Source: Plecoglossus altivelis
Taxonomy: Eukaryota > Chordata > Actinopteri > Osmeriformes > Plecoglossidae
Direction: 5' to 3'
NCBI GenBank assembly: GCA_036571765.1
Contig: BROE01000020.1
Span: 6,375,100 to 6,439,099 of the forward strand
DNA: 64,000 nucleotides
The notes under the pieces were generated by a model. It was not told where the DNA came from and ran no database searches. It saw only the letters and a list, made by a program, of their open reading frames with translations. This document shows positions 23,500 through 37,800 of the stretch, one piece after another. Position numbers and translations under genes: made by a program. The stretch's first letter is position 1. The number at the start of each line of letters is the position of its first letter.

Positions 23500-24411
23500 A
23501 AAATGTCACAGTTTGACTTTCTTTCACTGAGACCATGCTCTGGAGTTTAGCAGATGACAGCACTTGGAAACCAACACAATCATTACATAACATGAGCATG
23601 CCCTTCACTTTGAATGCAGTAGATATGCAAAAGAAAACAACAACAACAACAACAACACAGTTTGTATACAAGTGCCTCTTTTTATTCACATTTGTAGACA
23701 GTGCCAAAACTAAGACCAGACAGAAAAAGACAACACTACAAGAACATGCAACAACAACAACAGAAAACTGAGCGTAACGTTGGGTGACGCAACAATAACA
23801 AGCTTCCATAGTTGTCGAGACCAGGAAGTTGAAACGGTTGGAAAAACAAGGACGACGGAAACTGCTTTGATTCTGCTGTGGAGGCTGGAGTCACCAGGTC
23901 TATATTGGTGATGCTTGTTAACAAGTCAGTCTACGTCCCACAATACTGTCACTGTTCATTTTGGATAGTGTCACGGTCACTCCAGATATAACTAGTCCTA
24001 TCAAACATGATGTTTGAAATTGTGCTAATGAAGCCAGCCTCTAACAACTTGCCTTTACCGCGCAGCAAACATTTCTGGGGGGGTGAAAATCACCATCCCT
24101 ATAACGAAAAGAAAAAAAAAAGTCGTTCAATAAAGAGCTCGATAAGGTAAACTTCAGATCCGCTTCTTTCTGTTTGGATAGTCCACTTAAAACCCTTAAA
24201 AATCCCAATAGGTACTAGATGAGCCTGTGTGGGACACAGTCCTGGTGGCCATCATGAGTGTGTTTGGTCAGTCTTTCCTTCACTCAGGTGAGTAGCAGTC
24301 AGTCCCAGTCCCAATATGGCACCGCAATGAGAGTCAAAAGCTGCACGCTTCCTGTGCAGTGCATCCTGGTCTTGATGGGAGTGGCGGTGGAGGTCAGGGG
24401 AGACCCTGGCG
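23500..24411. other. Convergent 3' region between SDR and cse1l
   Basis: No exon is seen. It has an (AAC)n tract at about 23637-23657. TTTATT at about 23678, read on the minus strand, is AATAAA and could end cse1l, giving a 3' UTR of about 0.7 kb. Nothing else is supported. Confidence 0.5.
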
Positions 24412-27400
24412 TTAGACCAGCTGCACGGTGGCAGCCTGCAGGTAGCCCTGGAGGTACTGCAGCGCCTCGGAGTTCAGACTGGTGCTCAGCATGGAGGGAA
24501 CCTGGCAGGACACAAGACGCTCGCTTACAATCCAGAGGGCACGCCTCCCCACACCATGACACCATTCCTATCTACCCCACCCCCCTTTTCGGCGAGGGAA
24601 CACTTTTACCTTTTCCCAGTTCAAACAGGACTACACAGACGTATGAAGACAAGGCTCATTGACAGTGTGCACACCAGCACACACAGCCCCCCCCCCAGAC
24701 TTACCCGTCCAGGGCAGGCTGTGGAGAGCTTGTGGAGAGACTGAGCCAGCAGGATCTTGGGGTTGCTGACAGCCTCTCCTATGGGATCATGCTCCTTCTT
24801 GCCAGCGAAGGCCAGCTGAGAGAAGGCTGTCTGGTAACCGGGCGTGTCCTCGATGTCTATGAAGTGCTCGTCGTCAGGGATGCTGTCGTCCTCTGGGAGC
24901 TCGAACAGACCAATCAGAGCCTGGAGGAGCGGGGTCCTGGAGAGAGGGGGGGGTTCAGTTTAAGGATATGAATAAACCTACACACCACCAAAGCAGCAAC
25001 GTGTGTGTGTGTGTGTCCAGGTCTGCTCCTCACCACAGCTTGGTGTACTCTGTGTCCATCATGGCAGGACACTCTGTCAGGACCTTGGTGATGCCCACAG
25101 CACAGATCTTCTTCTCCACCGGTCCAGACACCTTCTGCACCTCAGGAATGACTATCTTCTCCAGCACCATGCCAAACATCCTGGTAGGGAAAACTCTGGT
25201 CATCAAGAGCTCAAAGTGTGTGCCACGCAGTGTGTGCCGCACCATGTGTGCACCGTAGCCCCAAGCTAGCTGATGTGGGGATGTGGCGGTTTTTACCACT
25301 GCAGTCCGCTTGGTTGTACAGAAATAAAGTCTACTGCACTTCTGTTCCTGTGATCCTTTGCTATCTAAGTGTGGCTGTTTACTGCATCAGTCACCGTGGA
25401 GTAAAGCATGCTAGCTCTAACAGTGTCATAGATCCCTGTCCCATGCAACCCATGCCGTCATTCTCGATTTGATACAGACTAGCGTGTTTTGTTGGAAGAG
25501 TAGGATGAAAGATCGAATCATTAAAAAGGAAAGTAGAGTGTGTGTTCAACACCAAAACAATGATGGAAAACAGCAGAATCCTGCCAGGAAGAGAAGAGCA
25601 GCAGTAGAGACACATGCAGGGACTCCCTCCCTCCCTCTCTCCCTCACTCACTTTGGCTGGATGCTGTCGAAAATCTCCTGGAGAGCGATGGCCCCATACT
25701 TGACACAGTACAGGTTGATGAAGACCAGGAAACCTGCAGAGATCATCACATGAGTCACATGGGACAATGAGATAGGAATAGATGTTACATAGATATGAAT
25801 AGATGACAGATATGGATAGTAGACAAACTGGCATTTGAGGCATGTCTATAAGGTATTAAAAAGGCATGTGATGTTGCGCTGTGCCTCACTCTTGATGAAC
25901 TTGGTGGTCTTGGAGCTCTGCAGCCTTTGGAACAGCAGGATGAAGATCTGCTTTCTGTACTGAGTGATGGACTCCCTGGGAGAGATGCCAAAGACAACAG
26001 AGCACATGACCCCTCCTGCACAGCTGCCAAACCAACCAAAAAGCCTCCGTTCTGAGAATCTGAAATGAACATCCCACGCTAACACCGTCATCGACTCACG
26101 TTGGCATGTGCTCGATGATGCTGTTGAGCAGGTAGAAACCTTGGTGGTCGTTGGCCTTGGAGGCGATCAGCTTCTGGAACACTCCTAGCAGCCCGGGCTG
26201 TATGGACAAGAACAGCAGCACGTTCGTACTTAAGAATAAATCAAAGTTCAGCCTCAAAACCAACAACACATCCGTTGGCTTATCTGAACGTACGATCTTG
26301 TCGGCGGCAGAGTTGGCGATGGTGACGCCGCCCTTCTCCAGGTAGGCCTGCAGGAGGCGCACCAGAGGGGGGATGTTGCCCGTGCGCTCCCACAGGACAG
26401 GCTGCAGCAGGTGGGGGAACAGGGCCATGTAGGACTCTGGGATGGAGCTGGAGTGGATCTCCAGGAGCAGGGACATCACCTGGAACACGTAGGGGACAAA
26501 CTCTGCAGGGGGGGGAGGGACACAGGGACAATACTAACTGACATGGCAAGAAGGATTGCAAACGTTAAACAATATATTCAGCATCTCGGAGAGCGAAGAT
26601 GTGGGGGGGTTGAAGGGTGCCCACCCTGGACATCGTTCTGGAGGATCTCAGTGAAGACTGGGAAGAGGGCCTCCTCGAAGCTGCTGACTGTGGCAGGGTT
26701 GGCCTTACAGGTGATCCTGATGCACAGGCACAGTGACTCAAACAGGTAGTGGTTGAAATGAGGCTTGCTGGGGTTCTGAGGAAAAAGGAAGGAAAGGTGT
26801 TGTAGAGAGGCCCAGCCACCATGGTGCCACTGGGTGTACAAGCCTGGCTCAAAGGTGAGTAGGAGGGGCGGGGCCTACCTTGCTGACTAGAAGGAGCTTG
26901 TGAGTGAGCTGGCCAATCAGGGTGGGGACGTACGGGACGATGGCCTCTTGCAGGAGGGAGAAGCTCCGCATGATGGCTAGATGGGGAGCAAGGTGAGACA
27001 GGAAGAAGCGTCAGATAGGATCTCCGCCCTCACAGACACACATGTTCGGCACCTTCTCTCAAAGAGGAGGGCTCCGTTTTTTGGATTTGACGCGATGGGA
27101 GAGGGTGCCATCGTAAAACCGATCGGTAGAGCCGCGTGCCTTTCATGATGTATTCGTTCTCGGCGGAGCCAGGAAGAGCCAAGGACTTGAACAGGTGGTT
27201 GAGCAGCTGCTCTGTGAACGGAGCCATCTCTGCAGCAGTGATACTATAAAAGACAGGAGGACACCGTGAACGACATCCGACAACAGCAGCCATACTCCAA
27301 TGTCATGAGTCACGTTTCGTGGCCGGGTTGTGGAGACATAAACACAGTAAAGCCATCCATCCAAAGAGATGAGTGATACGAGTTGTAGGATGTGTGCAGG

Positions 27401-30400
27401 CCTTGGCAGGAGCTACTAACAGGGTGGAGTTGTTGGGTCCCCTCATGGTGAAGAGCCTCTCCAGAGCGTGGGCAGCGTAGGTGTGCTCCACTGTGCTCTC
27501 TGCCTGCAGGTGGGCCACCAGCAGGGGGACGGCCTGCAGCAGCTGGTCCTTAGGGAGCTAGAGGAGAGCGTGTGAGAAGAGAGAGAGAGTGTGCTCAGCT
27601 ACAGATGAAGCAGTTGTATATTCACTGTGGTGGTGGTTACGTTTGGTTTCAAGCGCGAATACCTGACTTCTGAAGATCATGACGTACTTGATGGCGTCCG
27701 CCTTCAGGACCGGGAACTCGTTAACTGAAAAGGAAGATATGTTGCTGTTGGTTTGGGAGCGCGGGCCAGGAGTAAAGCAGTCGGCCGGTGGACTCGATCA
27801 TGCGTGTCCTTACCGTTTGAGGACTTCAAGTCGGTGAGGATGTGGTTCACAAAGAATTCGGTGAGATTCACCAACTCATTAGCTTGTGTTATGCCGTGCT
27901 GAAAAAAAGAAATGACACAGAATTAATAATGAACCCCTCCTCCCAATAACACACATCTTTGTCCATAACCCCTGTTTAACACGTCCTCCTACCTTCTGCG
28001 TCTGGGCCTTGGAGGCCAGAGAGGTGACCAGGTAGATGGCCGCGTCTTTGTGCTTCCAGTTTGCCCCAGGGTTCTTGGCGTACTCTCCCAGCATGGAGTT
28101 GACGTAGCCGGAGAAAATGGCCGTGACGGGGCCCTCGAAGAACTTGCAGAGGCCCCGCACCAGGTCACACGCCGCCCTGCGTCGAGTGTCGATGTCTGCG
28201 GAGGACGGAGGCAGGAGCTGGTTACTGGGTAATATCTGCACAGCAAGGGGCTGCTTTCTGTGACTGATGAATGCAACAACAATGGCTGGTGGTGCATGTG
28301 GAGGCCGTGTGAGGAGTAGATACCTGATCCTTCTAGATCTCTCCTGATGTACTCTTCTGAGTTGTCCTCGAAGGCCTCCTCGTCGGCACCTGGGGAAGGA
28401 TGACAAGAACTGGTTGATTGCAGGTGCGATCATCAACTGCTATTACAGAAGTAGGGTCAAGCAGTATTTTACAAGTGACATTAAAAAAATACTTTTTCCT
28501 CCAAGATTTGAACTCACTTCTGAACTCCATGTTGGGCACAATGACCTTCTCACAAATGCTGGTAAGTGTGTTCTGGTCTTCAAAGAGATGCTTGTAATGG
28601 GGTCTCTCACACACAGATGCCAGGAATTGGATGGCATTGCTCACAAGCTGAAAAACCAAACACGGCCAACATGCATCAGCGAGGATTAACACAACGCGAC
28701 AGGTGTCCTGAACACGAGGTCTGCTGTCTCACCAGGTCATATTTGACCTCCTGCCCCGTGGACACCAGAAGGTTCCAGATGGCCGTGACGAAGCGAGGCA
28801 GGTACGGCTGGAACTCCTCGTCGTACTTTTGAGCGTACAGAGCGGCGTTGTCGCAGATCTGAGACTTCAGCAGCTCCAGAAGCCCCGCCTCCTCTTCATC
28901 CTGGGGGGGGGGGGAGATGGACGACAGACAGGACAGGCAGACACAGTCAGACCCGCGCTGCTGCAGCAAACGTCTTACGCTGACACCACTAATCCACATC
29001 CTGTGGTTACGTCGCTCACTTCTGTTTGTAGAAGCTTGTTGTCCAAGGTCAGCAAGTTATGGAAATTGGACATCCATGTCTCCATGTTGTCCTCAAAGAA
29101 CTCTGGAAGGTCCTAGCGGTGTGGGGAGAAAAGACGTTTCAAAGTAGCCAGTATTTCAACATTCAATCACTATGACCTGCGCCTGTGTTGAGATGGAGAC
29201 CATGGACCACATGGAAGAGAAACGCACCTGGAAGTTAAGGCTGTAGAAGAGTTTGGAGATGAGCGTGAGGGAGGAGAAGAGGACCTTCAAAGCGTTGATG
29301 TCTGTGGCGTGGGTCTGACACAGCTCAATAGTGGCCTGGAACGTAAACAAAATACACACAAAGTACATTAGAATACAAATTAGAATACAAATGAGAGCTG
29401 CATCCAGACAAAGGTCCTCTAGCAGGCGTTTCGTTCATTTAGAAAGTATGCGAGGCACCAAGGTAGGCTCTGCTTACCTTAAAGAGCTCTGTCAGAGGTA
29501 AGGCAAACGTGTCCAGCACCAGCTTGATCTCCAGCCACAGCTCGTTGGACTTGAACTCGTGGCGATACCTGAGGGAGCAGGAGACGCACCACGTCATTTC
29601 CTCCAACTGATGGGAGCAAGTGACCGTCGCCCATCGAGCGATCCAGGAGACTCACCTCTTGAAGAGCGAGTGTGCGGTGCGGAGAACGCCGTTGATGATG
29701 TGGAAGTCTCCGCTCTGGAAGCGGGTGACCATTTCGGTCAGGAGATCAGGCCACTTCTGAGGGAAGTCCTCTCTGCCGATGATGCTGATGGCGTCGCTCA
29801 ACTGCACAGACAGAACAGCACATGGGTGAGCAACGAGCGCTGTCTTCGTCTCCATATTGACCGTTAAGACGCTTGGTTTCATTGCGGTCTGGACGAGAGC
29901 CTGGTTGACGTACCTGTTTCTGAATCTGCTCAGGGCTGCTCAACATCAGATTGACAATGTTGGCCTTAACGGTGGTCCGATCTGGGTCCGAGATTTTGTT
30001 GGGTTCATCCTCAACCTCGGGGGGGGGGAGAGGGAAACGTTACGCAATCTCAGGAAGGGTAACCATTTCTCATCATTACATCCAGACCACGTTCATTTCA
30101 CTCAAAACCCCCTTCAAGTCCACACTCACTATGCGCCAGTTCCTTTTGATGTAATTCTTGAAGGTGACAGCAGCACAGACCCTGATCACAGTGTCCTGAG
30201 ACTTCTCCAGCAAGGTGAGGAGTAAGATGGGGTAGTTCTGGCTGCCCTCAACAGACTCCAGGAACTTCTCAGCTGGTGAAAAGGACAAAGGAATACAGTG
30301 TTGGAAGGCACATCTAGACTGATGCAACATGGGATACAATGACGAGCGATATAACGGTCGAGCTTGATTTGATAGATTGACCAAGCTTGTATTGTTTAGT

Positions 30401-30517
30401 AGGAAACGTGTCATCGCAGACGCTCTTCGTACCGGGTCGTCGTACACCTGGATCTGGGTCCAGAGTTTTGCGGAGAAACTCTGTGAGAGTTTGAAGGTTC
30501 GTATCATTCAGCTCCAT
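24412..30517 (-). CDS. cse1l: Exportin-2 (CSE1L/CAS), importin-alpha re-exporter
   Basis: About 24 exons on the minus strand. The start is ATG at 30517 (MELNDTNLQTLTEFLRKTL) just after a 3' splice site, so there is an upstream non-coding exon; the stop is at 24412. Exons can be followed at 30433-30517, 30130-30272, 29914-30015, 29656-29801, about 29480-29567, 29229-29336, 29019-29114, 28735-28902, 28519-28650, 28323-28389, 27992-28198, 27815-27899, 27662-27725, 27424-27556, 27141-27245, 26877-26976, 26625-26775, 26295-26503, 26098-26199, 25890-25984, 25651-25731, 25031-25180, 24702-24938 and 24412-24504. The encoded segments match vertebrate CSE1L throughout (importin-beta N-terminal repeat, Cse1 HEAT core, C-terminal CAS/CSE domain ending YLQAATVQLV). 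The protein returns importin-alpha to the cytoplasm with RanGTP. Expected length is about 970 aa. Confidence 0.97.
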
Positions 30518-31829
30518 GGTGCACTGGAGAAAAGATCAACAACACATATTTGTTTACTCTATGGCACACATGAAGCCAATGTAAATAAACTGGCCGTTTA
30601 TTCTGTCTTCTTCAGAGTGATCCAACAGTGAAACATCTTATTTGTGTCATTGTATTTACAAAACGCTGTGGCGTGGAGCTTTAGACTCAGGGAAGTATTC
30701 ACCATGATGATGCTTGTTTGAAAATAGCAAGCTAGTAGCTAACCGGTAGGGCTAGCCAGGTGCATTTAGCCTACTAGCTTCCAATCGTTATGGACGCTTA
30801 CCAGTCCCCTTGGATTGAGATTTTAAATATTAAAATAGCTTTCCCAACTCATCGGCATAAAGTTGGCCTAAAGCCGTTGCGTTTGCTGGCCAGATACCCA
30901 TACAGCTAGTTAGCTAGTTTTGCTAAATAAAACCTGAACTGTGAGTGCCCAGAGTTGGCTTAACATGCTTGCGTGCTAGCATTAGTTTTATCGAGGTTGG
31001 CAAACTAGATTCAGATAGTTTTGTTAAAAAAAAAATCCAAGTAGCTAATATTAGCAAGCAAGCTACCCACAACTAGACATCCTCGTGAGACATGAGTTGC
31101 AGAATGTCAGGGTTTTTACAAGCTAGCTCTTACGCTAGCAGACCAGTCATCAAGCTACCACGTTTGCAGATATAACTGACATACAACTTCACGATAACAC
31201 GAAGACTTCTGACCTTTTCAAGCTTTCTGCTTCCCCAAAAAGTATCTCGCCGGCGTGTATGGTCCACTAGCTACCTTACAGCCTCCTTTTGCTAGCTTTC
31301 AAAAGTCTCAAGCAACTGCGCGGTCTGTGCAATGCGCATGTGCAACACATGTCAAACGATCCATTCAAGACACGCCCCAAATGCACACGGATTTTATTCA
31401 TCAACAAACGATCATCAATATTTATGAAAATAGAACTTGAAATTGTGATAAATACCTTTTCTGTCAGAGGTTAGATCTTGAATTCAGATAGATTTTGAAT
31501 TCTAATAGACCTACAGTTGCACAAAACACATTGAAATGTAACCAAGATGCTGTCTATGCTAGTAATTTTGTATGAAAACACTGTTCATTTACTATCCATA
31601 CAATAATGCACTTGGAACAATACATTTAAAATACAAATACGAAACAGCTTGAACAACGTTCGCACACTTTTTTGAACATTTAAACAAATTCAAACATCTT
31701 TTTTTGTGACACGAGAACAACACTCACTAACATAACGCGATAAACATTCAACGGTACTTTTTTTGCGAGCTTTCAACCTTTCATGTCTGACAGTGTTAAG
31801 GCCAGGAGGCTCGGGTGCAGAGGATCGAG
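30518..31829. promoter_or_regulatory. cse1l 5' UTR/promoter and pbrm1 3' UTR
   Basis: A 3' splice site directly before the cse1l ATG implies a non-coding exon upstream, possibly ending near 31213. ATGCGCATGTGC at about 31331-31342 resembles an NRF1 site, a common housekeeping promoter element. TTTATT at 31393-31398 is AATAAA on the minus strand and could end pbrm1. If both are right, the pbrm1 3' end and the cse1l promoter are within about 100 bases. Confidence 0.45.
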
Positions 31830-34800
31830 CTACACGTTGTAGGTATGCCGGATATTCAGGGTGTCCCGCAGCATCAGGTCTCGGAGTCGCCACAGCGCAT
31901 CTGCCATCGTGTTGTGGGCGCCTTTGCTCTTTAGCCAGTGTGACGGTAGTCTGCTCTCCTGCTCTTTAGTCAGGCGAACGTCTTTCTTCCGGGCTACTCA
32001 AGCGTGCACACACACAATACATGATTCATACACAAATGCACACTACCATGTCCCCATCTCAGCAATCTAATGCACACATGCATGTAGGGAAACAAACATC
32101 CATAATGTACTCACGTTAGATAAGAGGATCCTAGATTTTCTATTGACTGAGATTCCTGTCATGCAGACTTACCAGAGAGAGTTTGGTCCCATTTGCTGAT
32201 GGTGGAGGAGTCTGCTTTGAGCCCTTCAATGTACTTCAGGTAGGCCTCTGAGTGCAGCAGGCGCTGCGGTTTGGGTGGTGGGGACACAAACATGGGTGTG
32301 GATGGCTGCTGGGTGGCTGGCTGGCCCACCTGGCCCTGTCCTGGGTAAGGTGGTGGGGCCTGCTGGCCAGCACCAACCATGCCCATCTGAAGACACAGAG
32401 CTGCCATTAGCACGGATACGCTAACTCACAGTAGTCATTGTTGGTCTTTCCCCACGTAGTGTTTTACACCATTGGGATACATCATCGGAGTAACTCAGAG
32501 GTTACCTGTCCTCCATAGGGAGTTCCCCCTCCAGGAGCCCCCGCCATCACACTGACACCTGTTGGGAGGCATCCAGCATTGACAGTTACATAAACTTCTT
32601 AGCACAGGCCTCTACTCTTTTCATGGGATTGATTTGTAGTAATTCTATTATTAGATATATCAATAAGCTTATGACCAAGTTTAGATTTAAGAGTGAGGTG
32701 TTTTGGCATGACATGGGCATTTAGAAATCCTCTTCATAGAAATGATCTACGCTGAAAGCCTGAGTTGATCAGAATATTCCTAGGGTTAGATAAAGCAAAG
32801 CTGTTGCTTTGGTGTCGTAGAAAGAAACATTGAACTCCCAAAGACCTCATATCAGCAAGCTAAGGATGAAACTGAGCCTCATGTGAACCACTGTGACATC
32901 ATCACTGAGGGACCCCATCACTGAGGTGACCTCATCACTGAGGGACCTCAGCCCTACTGTACAGGTAGCCCCTCCGGCAAATTAAGAGTGGCAGAAAGGA
33001 AGCAACTGCATTTGGCTGTTGGGCGGGCTGGCGGCCGAGGGTACTGTAGCGCTTACCCTGGTATGGCATGCAAGGGAAGGTGGTCATCCCCGGCGTCAGG
33101 AGATGGTAGGGTAAAATACATGCCCCCATGTGATGCGGTGGCATGCCAAGTACCATGCCGTTACCAGAGCACTGCAGGGGCATCACGGGGGGCCAGTACG
33201 CACCCGTCATGCCTTTATCAGAAGAGGAGCGGGCCGCGATGCGACACGTGAACCATGCATCAGTGAGACATGCAACTACAATGGCAGAAGTCATGCAGTC
33301 GTTACACAGCATGCGCTAATGTCCATATTTAACATTAGACTGCTACAAGCTGACAACACAGACAGTGCATTCTGCTGAGGCAATTACACAAAGATGAGGA
33401 AACGTGAGCGTGCACGAAGTTTACAAATACGTCTTAATCTTCACAAGCAGCTATCACTATGACGCAGACAACAGAGAATGCTTAAGTCGTGAGGTAGGCA
33501 GTGCACAGACGTAAGAGGATTACACAAGGAGGAGTCGAAGGTGGAGGAGCCGTGAGCAAATTAAAAGGGCATTCTAGCAGTTGAGCTTCTTATTCCAGCG
33601 TCCTCATCTGCGAGGGGTTACCTGACACGGGCGTCATGCTGGGATTAAGCATCCCCATGGGGGTCGGGGGGGGGACCACCCCCATCAGCGCCCCTACTGG
33701 GGTACCTGCTCTTGGGGAAGCCTGCTGCTGGGCTGCCCTCTCTCGCTCCTGCTGCTCCGCTACTTTGGCTGCCCGCTCTGCAAAAAACACACGCTTACTG
33801 ACCGACTGACTACCTGCCTCCTACCTGTACGAACAGTTAGAAACAAGATCTCGGCAATGTGTTATCCGGAGACGTAGAGGCCTTCCTGAAAGGAAATCCC
33901 ACCGGAAGCTAAAATGGGCCAAACCATTAACCCATGGGGGTTCTCACCCTCGTACTCTGCCTTCTTGGAAGCCTCCAGGTTCCTCCACTCCGTACCCACA
34001 AGGCGACTGAGCTCCCCAAAGGAGAAGTCAGGGTGCTGGGCCTTGATGACAGCTCGCATCTCACTGCTGAACAGGATGTAACCGCTCATGTTGATCTTCC
34101 TCTTGGAGCCCTCCTTCTTGGACAAGCCTTTCATGGACTTAGGAGTAGACTGGAACCAGACACAGGCGACAAACCGCATGATGGACAGCCGGACACGGTG
34201 GATAATTGCTGACCTGAAAGTCCTACCAACACTACCAAACAAAATGAGATATTCTCCTCACAAGAGGTTTTAATCGTTATTACAGGATCCTTGGCAACTG
34301 CAGTCTATTACACTAGCATCAGCCTACCAAAAAAAAATCCTCGTCTTATTTCGCAACACATCTCAAATAACTAGACTGACTATGGATTGTGATGTGGTCA
34401 GAAGAATGGTTTGAAGTGATACGGGTTGACCAGAGTGTGTACGGTACTCCTCTACTCCCCTAACCTGCGGAGGTGTGTAAGGCATGATGTCCATCTCGCT
34501 GGACATGGGTGTCTGGATGTGTGGCAGAGACGTGTCCCCCAGCTCCCCGTCGTCCTCCCCCAGGTCTTCCAGCTCCTCGTCCGTCATGTCGGCAAACTTG
34601 GCCTCCAGCACCTCGATCTTCCTGTCCAGCAGAGGCGACGGCTCCTTCTGGGGCACGATCAACTTCCTGTTGGGGCGGATCGGGGGGAGGGGGGGGGGGG
34701 GGAGTGACGTTGAGGTTACACCAGAGAATAATCTTTCAGCCATTGCAATACATGTCAAATCGGTCAGTCATTTGTAAATCATTAAAAAACACATACAATT

Positions 34801-37800
34801 TCTGACGTCCCCAAAAAGGAGAACCCTGTATCACCGCGGGGGGTCTCACCGAAAATAGTAGATCTCATCCTCCACCACTTTCCCAGAGAGGGAGAAGCGC
34901 TTCAGGCCCTTAAACTTCTTCATCTGCTTGTCACTCTCGATGTAGCGGCTCTCACACAGCAGCACGTCCTCCTCTGGGACTTCAGTAGGCCGGCACGACA
35001 GGTAGTCCTTGAAGGAGGACACTGCACACTTTCCTGCCAGGGTAAATAAATATGAGAAACTGAGTTTTGAACAATCATTGTTTTTAATTAGTGTTAGTGT
35101 CAATTAGTGTTTTAAAACTGTAAATATACCGAATATTCTATATAGTGACAGAAAATAAAAATGGAGATTGCACATATACATCATCCCTAAAGTGTGTGAG
35201 GCTACCTATAATACAGGTCATGGGGCACGCCTCCTCCAGGTTGCTAAGGAACACTTCCTTCTTATAGAACATCTTGGTGGGCTCGTGTTCCGTCTCCTCT
35301 GGGTGGATGAAGATGGGCCCAAAGAAGTAGGCTGACCCATCCCGCACCCACATCTTCTCGATCCTGCTCAAGAGAAACAACCATCGAGTTTCACACTAAC
35401 TTTCTCATTGTGACCTTTTGCCCCAGCTAACAACGTGTACTGACATTACCTGCCCACACGGTGGCGCACTAGTCCATGTGAACGTATGTAGACGCAGTCT
35501 CCCACTTTGAGCCAGGAGTCGTTGTAACACAGCTGCTCGTAGTACTGGCATCCTGGCTCCCCATTGGTTATGTCCATGGTCACATCTTCCCTCTCCTGCA
35601 CAATCACACTTGTTCACTTCAAGTTATTCATCAATAGTAGAACATTCGATAAGAATAACTGAATTAAGTAGTACAAATGCTTAATCATGCTCAAATATTT
35701 ACATTACAAAGATTTACACACAGATACAAGATTCACTCTTCTGTACTATGCATAAACTTTTTGTTCCATTTCCCTAGTGTGAGTATAATATTACTGTCTT
35801 GAACACAATGAATCTAGGAATCTTACTCCAAATGGAACTTACCTTATCCACAACCGCATCTACACTCTTGCCCTCCTCTGCTATCTCAGAAGGCTTCTCA
35901 TCTTCATGTTTCGGGGCAAACATGGAGGCAACACGAACTACAGGCAACGGAATGTCACGAGGCACAAACCTAACAGAGCTCACAGGCATGGTCCACATCT
36001 TGATCTTTTTAAAGGACTTGGTTTTGGCAGAGTAACGCGATTCACAGACGTATACGTCTTCTGCTCTGAAGCCTTCGGGGTGAAGTTTGAAGTACTCCTG
36101 AAAGTTACCAAAACATCAAACCAGGATTTTTCACATTTTCTGTTGTAGGCACCTTCAGAATGAGAGAATCGGGCAGAAACCTTACCTTCACAAACATGAC
36201 CACACATTTGCCCAGAATTTTGTTGACAGGGACTTTGTTGTAGTAGTCACTTTTGAAGACCTCCTTCTCCAAGAACTTGCGCGTAGCGAGATGGAACGTT
36301 TCATTCGGTCTGTAGAACCAGCAACCATAAAGCCATTTCTCACCTGTGACATTGGACACAACATAAGGTGATAAGCAATAGCCCAAAACATAGCTGGCTC
36401 GCTAAGGCACATACTGCTCTGAAGCCAGGATGATATTAATATAGCTAAGATTGCACAGCAGACACTCATACAAGTCTAGGGTGAGCTTCTAGAAGGGTCT
36501 AGGGCAGGGGAGGGCAATCCTGGCCCTCGGGAGCCACTGTCCTGAAGGTTTTAGATGTTTCCCTGCTCCAGGACACGGTTATAATGATCAGGCTTCCACA
36601 GAGCTTGATCACGAGTGATTCATTTGAATCAGGTGTCCTGGTGTAGGAAAACATCGAAAACCTTCAGGACAGCGACCCTCGAGGACCACGATCGCCCACC
36701 CCTGGTCAAGGGGAATAGCATCGTCGCTAGCCAGACCAGTCCAGCAGCTCTCAAACGAGCTACGCTAGCATTAGCATAGCATGGCTGCCTGAGGATTCCC
36801 GAGCCAGGAGGGAGCCCACCTGCATCGTCCTGCCACAGGCGCTCTATGCAGACGATGTGAGGCTGGAGGTTGGCCTCTGCAGGCTCCACGTAGACGTAGT
36901 CGCCCACGTGGTACATGCTGTCCTTGAAGCTGCAGTCCTGGCTGTAGGTGCGCTGCAGGCCTGTCTGCCACGGTCCCGCCACAGGCTCCCCACACTTCTC
37001 CGCCTCTGTAGGGATCCACACCACTATGCTGACACAGCACTAGCATTTCGCAGTCTGTATCATGACATCCTTCAGGATGGTTAATCGTTGAAGCCACTTT
37101 GATTTCTGGATCGCCGATTCGCATAGGATTTTCTAGGACGCGAGCAGACGCCATACCTTTATTCTCCTCCTCTCTCTTGACCTTGTCCTCCTCCAGCTCC
37201 TTGGGTAGCTTCTCCTTCTTCTCCTTCTCCACATCGCCGTGCAGGTGCTTGGAGGTGTAGCTGAGGGCGGGGGACAGCAGGATCTCACCGTTCTTGCACA
37301 GCTCGTCTCGGATGCGGATGAAGAACTGCTGCAGCTCCACGGCGTCCTCGAAGATCTCCGAGTCCGTCCTGTCCAGGCAGACAGATGACATCATAACCAG
37401 GCTGTTCACAAACGCAATTTTTTTGGGGGGGGGGTTTCTTTTTTTGACAACATTAATCAAGAATACCATAAGAGGAAACAACATCCCCATACCGGTGCAT
37501 GCGCCTGGCCTTCTCCAACACCTCAAACATGTGATCCTGGAATACATCCAGCCTCTTGTAGCGCCCTCGGTCCACGTTGGCCCGGATGATCTCAAAGTTG
37601 AGCGCCGGCTTGTCGGGGCTGGCCGGATCCACGGCCGGGATCTCTGCCAGCGAGTCGCTGTAGCAACGACCCTCGTCATCCTGATGGCCGAGCACGGAGA
37701 CGAAGAGGCTGCGGATGAGGTCCTGGATGAGGCGGGCCACGTCAGGCACGTGGGCATCCTCGCCGCCCTCCAGGTCGCGCCGCGTCTCCAGCAGCACCCG

